From Pseudomonadota bacterium (GTDB lineage: Bacteria > Pseudomonadota > Gammaproteobacteria > Burkholderiales > Burkholderiaceae_B), in NCBI GenBank assembly GCA_023427085.1, contig JAEZBO010000202.1, positions 1 through 17,912 on the forward strand: 17,912 nucleotides of DNA. The letters are read 5' to 3'. How positions within the stretch are numbered: position 1 is the stretch's first letter; each line of letters opens with the position of its first letter. Shown here one piece after another: positions 14,378 through 17,912 of this stretch. Made by a program: the position numbers and the translations under genes. The notes under the pieces were generated by a model. The model was not told the DNA's origin and did not search any database. It worked only from the letters and a program-made list of their open reading frames with translations.

Positions 14378-15343
14378 TTGAACCTGTCTGACCTGCTCGC
14401 TCCCGTCGCCGAGGACATGAAGTCCGTCGATGCCGTCATCCGCGCCCGGCTCGATTCCGAAGTGGTGTTGATACGCACGATCGGCGACTACATCGTCGGC
14501 GCTGGTGGCAAGCGCATGCGTCCGGCCCTGCTGCTGATGGTGGCCAAGGCGCTCGGCTACCGGGGCGACCGCCATCACCTGCTGGCCGCGGTGATCGAGT
14601 TCATCCATACCGCCACCTTGCTGCACGACGACGTGGTCGACGAGTCCGACCTGCGGCGCGGCCGCAGCACCGCCAATGCGGTGTTCGGCAATGCCGCCAG
14701 CGTGCTGGTCGGCGATTACCTGTATTCGCGTTCGTTCGAGATGATGGTCGAGGCCGACTCGATGCGCATCATGGCGATCCTGTCGGGCGCCACCACGGTG
14801 ATCGCCGAGGGCGAGGTGCTGCAGTTGCTCAACGTCCACGATCCCGAGGTTTCCGAGGCGCGCTACCTGCAGGTGGTGCGCTACAAGACCGCCAAGCTGT
14901 TCGAGGCCGCCGCCCAGGTCGGCGCGGTGCTGGCCGGCGCCACGGCCGAGCAGATCGAAGCCTCGGCCGCCTACGGCCGCCATGTCGGCACGGCCTTCCA
15001 GCTGATCGACGACGTGCTCGACTACAGTGGCGACGCCGGTGCGCTGGGCAAGAACGTCGGGGACGACCTGCGCGAAGGCAAGCCGACGCTGCCGCTGCTG
15101 CGCGTCATGGAAGTCGGCACGCCCGAACAGCGCGCGCTGATCCGTGGCGCCATCGAAACCGGCGAGGCCGACTTCGCCGCGGTGGCCCAGGCCATCCACG
15201 CCACCGACGCGCTGGATCATGCCCGCCAGTGTGCCCAGGCCGAGGCGCAGGCAGCCCGCGAAGCGCTGTCTTGCTACCCGATTTCCGAATATTCAAAATC
15301 TCTGCTAGAATTTTGCGCTTTCGCGGTAGATCGAGATCGTTGA
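14378..15343 (+). CDS. ispB: Polyprenyl (octaprenyl-type) diphosphate synthase IspB
   Basis: Chain-elongating trans-prenyltransferase that makes the ubiquinone side chain from farnesyl diphosphate and isopentenyl diphosphate. 321 residues, as in E. coli IspB (323). It has GGKRMRPALLL (43-53), first Asp-rich motif DDVVD (84-88) in LLHDDVVDESDLRRG, KTAKLFEAA (170-178) and second Asp-rich motif DDVLD (211-215) in FQLIDDVLDYSG. The start is taken as the TTG at 14378 (MNLSDLLAPV): GGA lies 6 nt upstream and it gives the family's usual N-terminus. A TTG at 14270 would lie upstream of the expected RNA start. The chain length (C40 in this lineage) cannot be read directly. The 3' end contains the tRNA-Pro promoter. 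Confidence 0.95.
   Translation: MNLSDLLAPVAEDMKSVDAVIRARLDSEVVLIRTIGDYIVGAGGKRMRPALLLMVAKALGYRGDRHHLLAAVIEFIHTATLLHDDVVDESDLRRGRSTANAVFGNAASVLVGDYLYSRSFEMMVEADSMRIMAILSGATTVIAEGEVLQLLNVHDPEVSEARYLQVVRYKTAKLFEAAAQVGAVLAGATAEQIEASAAYGRHVGTAFQLIDDVLDYSGDAGALGKNVGDDLREGKPTLPLLRVMEVGTPEQRALIRGAIETGEADFAAVAQAIHATDALDHARQCAQAEAQAAREALSCYPISEYSKSLLEFCAFAVDRDR
15303..15311 (+). promoter_or_regulatory. Extended -10 promoter for tRNA-Pro inside the ispB 3' end
   Basis: TGCTAGAAT combines the extended-10 TG dinucleotide with a TAGAAT hexamer (15306-15311), followed by TTTTGCGC. A weak TTCCGA stands at -35 spacing of 17. It lies 32 bp before the ispB stop codon and about 160 bp before the tRNA. No better promoter is seen closer to the tRNA, although TTGACT (15445-15450) is a -35-like hexamer without a matching -10. 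Confidence 0.5.
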
Positions 15344-15472
15344 GATCTGGCGACGAAAAAACTGCCGCGAAACACTGCGAGACGGCTGCCGGAAACGGCG
15401 GGCAAGTCGGGCAGCAAATTTGCGGTAAGCAGTAAAGCAGGTAGTTGACTGCAAATCAGTACAGCAGCAAAT

Positions 15473-15569
<97 letters not shown>

Positions 15570-15598
15570 CACGATGGCCCGAACATCGTCGGCAAATG

Positions 15599-15630
15599 GC
15601 CGGTATCGCGCAAGCGGTGCCGGCTTTTTT
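15599..15630 (+). terminator. Second, stronger intrinsic terminator after tRNA-Pro
   Basis: An 11-bp stem (15599-15609 with 15614-15624), nine Watson-Crick and two G-U pairs, is capped by a GCAA (GNRA) tetraloop and followed directly by six T (15625-15630). This is a textbook intrinsic terminator separating the tRNA transcript from the dehydrogenase gene. Confidence 0.92.
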
Positions 15631-15742
15631 GTTTTGGCGCCGCGCCAGACGCCGCGTGCCATACTCCCAGGCAAAGAATCGGGGGACCCGCAGGCGGGCA
15701 TCAGGCCCGTCACCGGTCCCACCGGCAGCCAGGAGACAAACC

Positions 15743-16867
15743 ATGAAGATCAAAGCCGCCGTGCTGCGCCAGGTCGGCGTGCCCGGGCCGTATGCGCAGA
15801 CCCGCCCGTTGCAGGTCACCGAGGTCGAACTCGACCCGCCCGGCCCCGGCGAGGTACGCGTCCAGATCAAGGCCGCCGGCCTGTGCCACTCCGACCTGTC
15901 GGTCATCAACGGCGACCGGCCGCGCGGCGTGCCGATCGTGCTGGGGCATGAATCCTCGGGCGAAGTGGTCGAGCTGGGCGCCGGCGTCACCGATCTGGCG
16001 GTGGGCGATCACGTCGCCATGGTGTTCCTGCCGACCTGCGGCTGCTGCCAGCCATGCATGGAAGGCCGGCCGGCGCTGTGCGAGCCGGGAGCCGTGGCCA
16101 ACACGCAGGGCACGCTGCTGGGCGGCACCCGGCGCCTGCACGACGGCGCCGAGGCGCTGAACCATCATTGCGGCGTGTCGTGCTTCGCCGAGTACGCAGT
16201 GGTGTCGCGCCGCTCGTGCGTCAAGCTGCCGGACGGGCTGAGCCATCGCGAGGCCGCGCTATTTGGCTGCGCGGTGCTGACCGGCGCCGGCGCCGTCATC
16301 AACCGCGGCCGGCTGAAGGCCGGCGATACCGCCGCCATCGTCGGGCTCGGCGGCGTTGGCCTGAGCGCCTTGCTGGCCGCGGTGGCCAGCGGCGCGCGGC
16401 GGGTGGTGGCGGTCGACCTGAGCGACGACAAGCTGGCGCTGGCCAAGTCGCTGGGCGCGACCCACCTGGTCAATCCCAAGCAGGTCGGCAGCGACGACGA
16501 CCTGATGGACCTGGCCGGCGGCCGGGTCGACTACGGCTTCGACATGGCCGGCGCGGTGCCGGCCTTCGAGACCGCCTACAAGCTGACCCGCCGGGGCGGC
16601 GCGACGATCACGTCGGGGCTGCCCAATCCCAAGGCCGGCTTCTCGCTGTCGCTGTCGCAGCTGGTCGGCGAGGAGCGCGAGATCCGCGGCAGCTATCTGG
16701 GCTCGGGCGTGCCCGCGCTGGACATCGGCCGCCACATCGATCTGTATCGCGCCGGCCGCCTGCCGGTCGATCGGCTGATGGGCCGCTCGTTCTCGCTGGA
16801 CCAGGTCAACGAAGGTTTCGACCATCTGGCGACCGGCGGCAGCCTGCGCGACGCGATCGTTTTTTGA
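15743..16867 (+). CDS. Zinc-dependent alcohol dehydrogenase (MDR family)
   Basis: Medium-chain NAD-dependent dehydrogenase of 374 residues, cytoplasmic. Catalytic zinc ligands: Cys48 (GLCHSD), His69-Glu70 (GHESSGEVVELG) and Cys176 (FGCAVLTGAGAV). Structural zinc ligands: Cys99, 102, 105 and 113 in TCGCCQPCMEGRPALC. The Rossmann motif is GLGGVG (201-206), and Asp225 at the end of the next strand (VVAVDLSDDK) points to NAD rather than NADP. Start: ATG at 15743 with AGGAG 7 nt upstream. The domain layout is closest to class III-like/aryl-alcohol dehydrogenases; the substrate is not identifiable. It lies alone after the tRNA terminators and converges with the peroxidase gene. Six T overlap the stop codon (16860-16865), but no strong stem precedes them. 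Confidence 0.93.
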   Translation: MKIKAAVLRQVGVPGPYAQTRPLQVTEVELDPPGPGEVRVQIKAAGLCHSDLSVINGDRPRGVPIVLGHESSGEVVELGAGVTDLAVGDHVAMVFLPTCGCCQPCMEGRPALCEPGAVANTQGTLLGGTRRLHDGAEALNHHCGVSCFAEYAVVSRRSCVKLPDGLSHREAALFGCAVLTGAGAVINRGRLKAGDTAAIVGLGGVGLSALLAAVASGARRVVAVDLSDDKLALAKSLGATHLVNPKQVGSDDDLMDLAGGRVDYGFDMAGAVPAFETAYKLTRRGGATITSGLPNPKAGFSLSLSQLVGEEREIRGSYLGSGVPALDIGRHIDLYRAGRLPVDRLMGRSFSLDQVNEGFDHLATGGSLRDAIVF

Positions 16868-16965
16868 GGCCTGGTATCGCAACGGCCCGCTGACGCCGCC
16901 GCGGCGCGCGGTGCCGTGGGGCGCTGACGGCAGGGACTGGTCTACGGGCCTGCGCGCAGACGCCA

Positions 16966-17912
16966 TCACAACGCCCGCAAGAACGCCAGCAACGCCGCTT
17001 TCTCTGCGTCGCTGAGCGACAGCGGGCGGATGTGCGGCGACACCGTGCGGGCCGACTCCAGCAGCGGGTGCGCGGCTTCGGCGGCATTGCGCACCCAGAC
17101 TTCGCCGCCGCCGCGGTCGTACAGGTTGATGACGCCGGCCAGCGTGGTGTGGCGGCCGTTGTGCATGTACGGGGCGGCCTGCGCGACGTGCCGCAGGCTG
17201 GGGGTGCGGAAGGCGCCGACATCTTGCGGCGCGCCGCTGATCCGGTGGCGGCCGAGATCCTCGGCCGGTTCGCCGAAGGACGAGATGCCCAGGTTGTGGA
17301 AGCGGCCGTCGCGCAGCGCGGCGCCGTGGTGGCAGTTCAGGCAGCGGGCTTTAGTGCGGAACAGATGCAAGCCCAGCAGTTGCTGATCGTCGAGCCGGTC
17401 GTGTTCACCGTCCAGAAAACGATCCAGATCGCTGGGGCGCTCGAGGCTGCGCAGGTAGGCCGACAAGGCCTGAGCCAGATCGTCGGCCTCGAGCGCGCGC
17501 GGGCCGTGCAGCGCGGCGAAGGCCGGGCCGTGGCGCGGGTCATCGGCCAGCCGGCTCAGCACGGCTGGCAAGGACGGGTTGGCCATTTCGTCGGGCCGCG
17601 TCAGCGGCGCCAGCAGCGCGGCGTGTTGCGAGCCATGGCGGCCGTCCCAGCCCCAGGGCTGTTGCAGCCGCGCGGCCAGCAGGCCAGGCGCCTTGCGCGC
17701 GGCGGGGGCGGGGGCGGCAGGCGGGGCGCCCGGCGGCTGGCGTGGGCCGCTGCTGAAACCGTATTGCGGCTGATGGCAACTGGCGCAGCTGAGCCGTCCC
17801 GAGGCGGACAGGGAAGGATCGAAGAACAGCGTCTGTCCCAACTGAACCTGTCGCGGATCGGGCGCCGGGCCGGCGACGGCCGGCGCCAGTTCGCGCGGGG
17901 CCGGACGTGCCG
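16966..17912 (-). CDS. Di-haem cytochrome c peroxidase / MauG-family protein, 5' end outside window
   Basis: Periplasmic di-haem c-type protein; relatives reduce hydrogen peroxide or oxidise protein side chains. 314 codons are visible. The first haem site is CASCH (about 17787-17773), after QLGQTLFFDPSLSASGRLS; the second is CLNCH, about 148 residues later. The distal conserved part reads GAFRTPSLRHVAQAAPYMHNGRHTTLAGVINLYDRGG in order, with Met in APYMHNG as a likely axial ligand. A Pro/Ala-rich insert follows the first haem region (PRQPPGAPPAAPAPAA). The start and the expected signal peptide lie beyond the window edge; the TTG at 17841 is not the real start, because conserved-looking coding sequence continues upstream. 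Confidence 0.92.
   Translation of the reverse strand, partial: ARPAPRELAPAVAGPAPDPRQVQLGQTLFFDPSLSASGRLSCASCHQPQYGFSSGPRQPPGAPPAAPAPAARKAPGLLAARLQQPWGWDGRHGSQHAALLAPLTRPDEMANPSLPAVLSRLADDPRHGPAFAALHGPRALEADDLAQALSAYLRSLERPSDLDRFLDGEHDRLDDQQLLGLHLFRTKARCLNCHHGAALRDGRFHNLGISSFGEPAEDLGRHRISGAPQDVGAFRTPSLRHVAQAAPYMHNGRHTTLAGVINLYDRGGGEVWVRNAAEAAHPLLESARTVSPHIRPLSLSDAEKAALLAFLRAL

Overview
This is a GC-rich window of ordinary bacterial chromosome. The family-level look of ThiC, the block rplU-rpmA-obgE-proB with divergent ispB, and a tRNA-Pro(CGG) point to a betaproteobacterium, most likely Alcaligenaceae (Bordetella/Achromobacter-like). This assignment rests on recognised proteins and gene order, not on a database search. 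No insertion sequence, phage gene, CRISPR array or restriction/defence locus is visible. The first ~50 bases are almost pure G/C low-complexity sequence and do not read as sensible protein, so the window probably begins at a poor-quality contig end.

Positions 1-5633: a leftward cluster of a family III CoA-transferase (CaiB/BaiF), a periplasmic peptide-type solute-binding protein and a fused double ABC ATPase (cut by the window edge). A divergent LysR-type regulator faces it across a 326-bp intergenic region that holds a T-N11-A palindrome, a second dyad and a 10-codon leader-like ORF. This looks like an uptake-plus-CoA-activation locus for an unknown organic acid or peptide-like compound.

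Positions 5639-8573: thiC (thiamine pyrimidine synthesis) is transcribed leftward under a TPP riboswitch. The expression platform appears to hide the ribosome-binding site of the TTG start. Upstream lie a perfect 2 x 15 bp tandem repeat and a family 3 solute-binding-like protein without a signal peptide.

Positions 8574-10964: a lipoprotein carrying a SecD-like P1-head domain, a convergent XRE/Cro-type regulator, and a divergent winged-helix protein with a degenerate receiver domain. The XRE/winged-helix intergenic region carries a cluster of TCAC-N4-GTGA dyads, the least expected regulatory structure in the window.

Positions 10940-15343: housekeeping genes. rplU (L21) and rpmA (L27), then a strong terminator, obgE and proB run leftward. 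ispB (polyprenyl diphosphate synthase) runs rightward from the shared rplU/ispB promoter region. The rplU mRNA leader is almost entirely two stem-loops.

Positions 15303-17912: tRNA-Pro(CGG) with its own promoter inside the 3' end of ispB and two successive terminators; a zinc-dependent alcohol dehydrogenase; and a convergent, 5'-truncated di-haem cytochrome c peroxidase/MauG-like protein.

I found no clear new multi-gene system. The strongest leads are the XRE operator cluster next to a pseudo-receiver regulator, the thiC SD-sequestering switch, the rplU leader, and the orphan SecD-domain lipoprotein.
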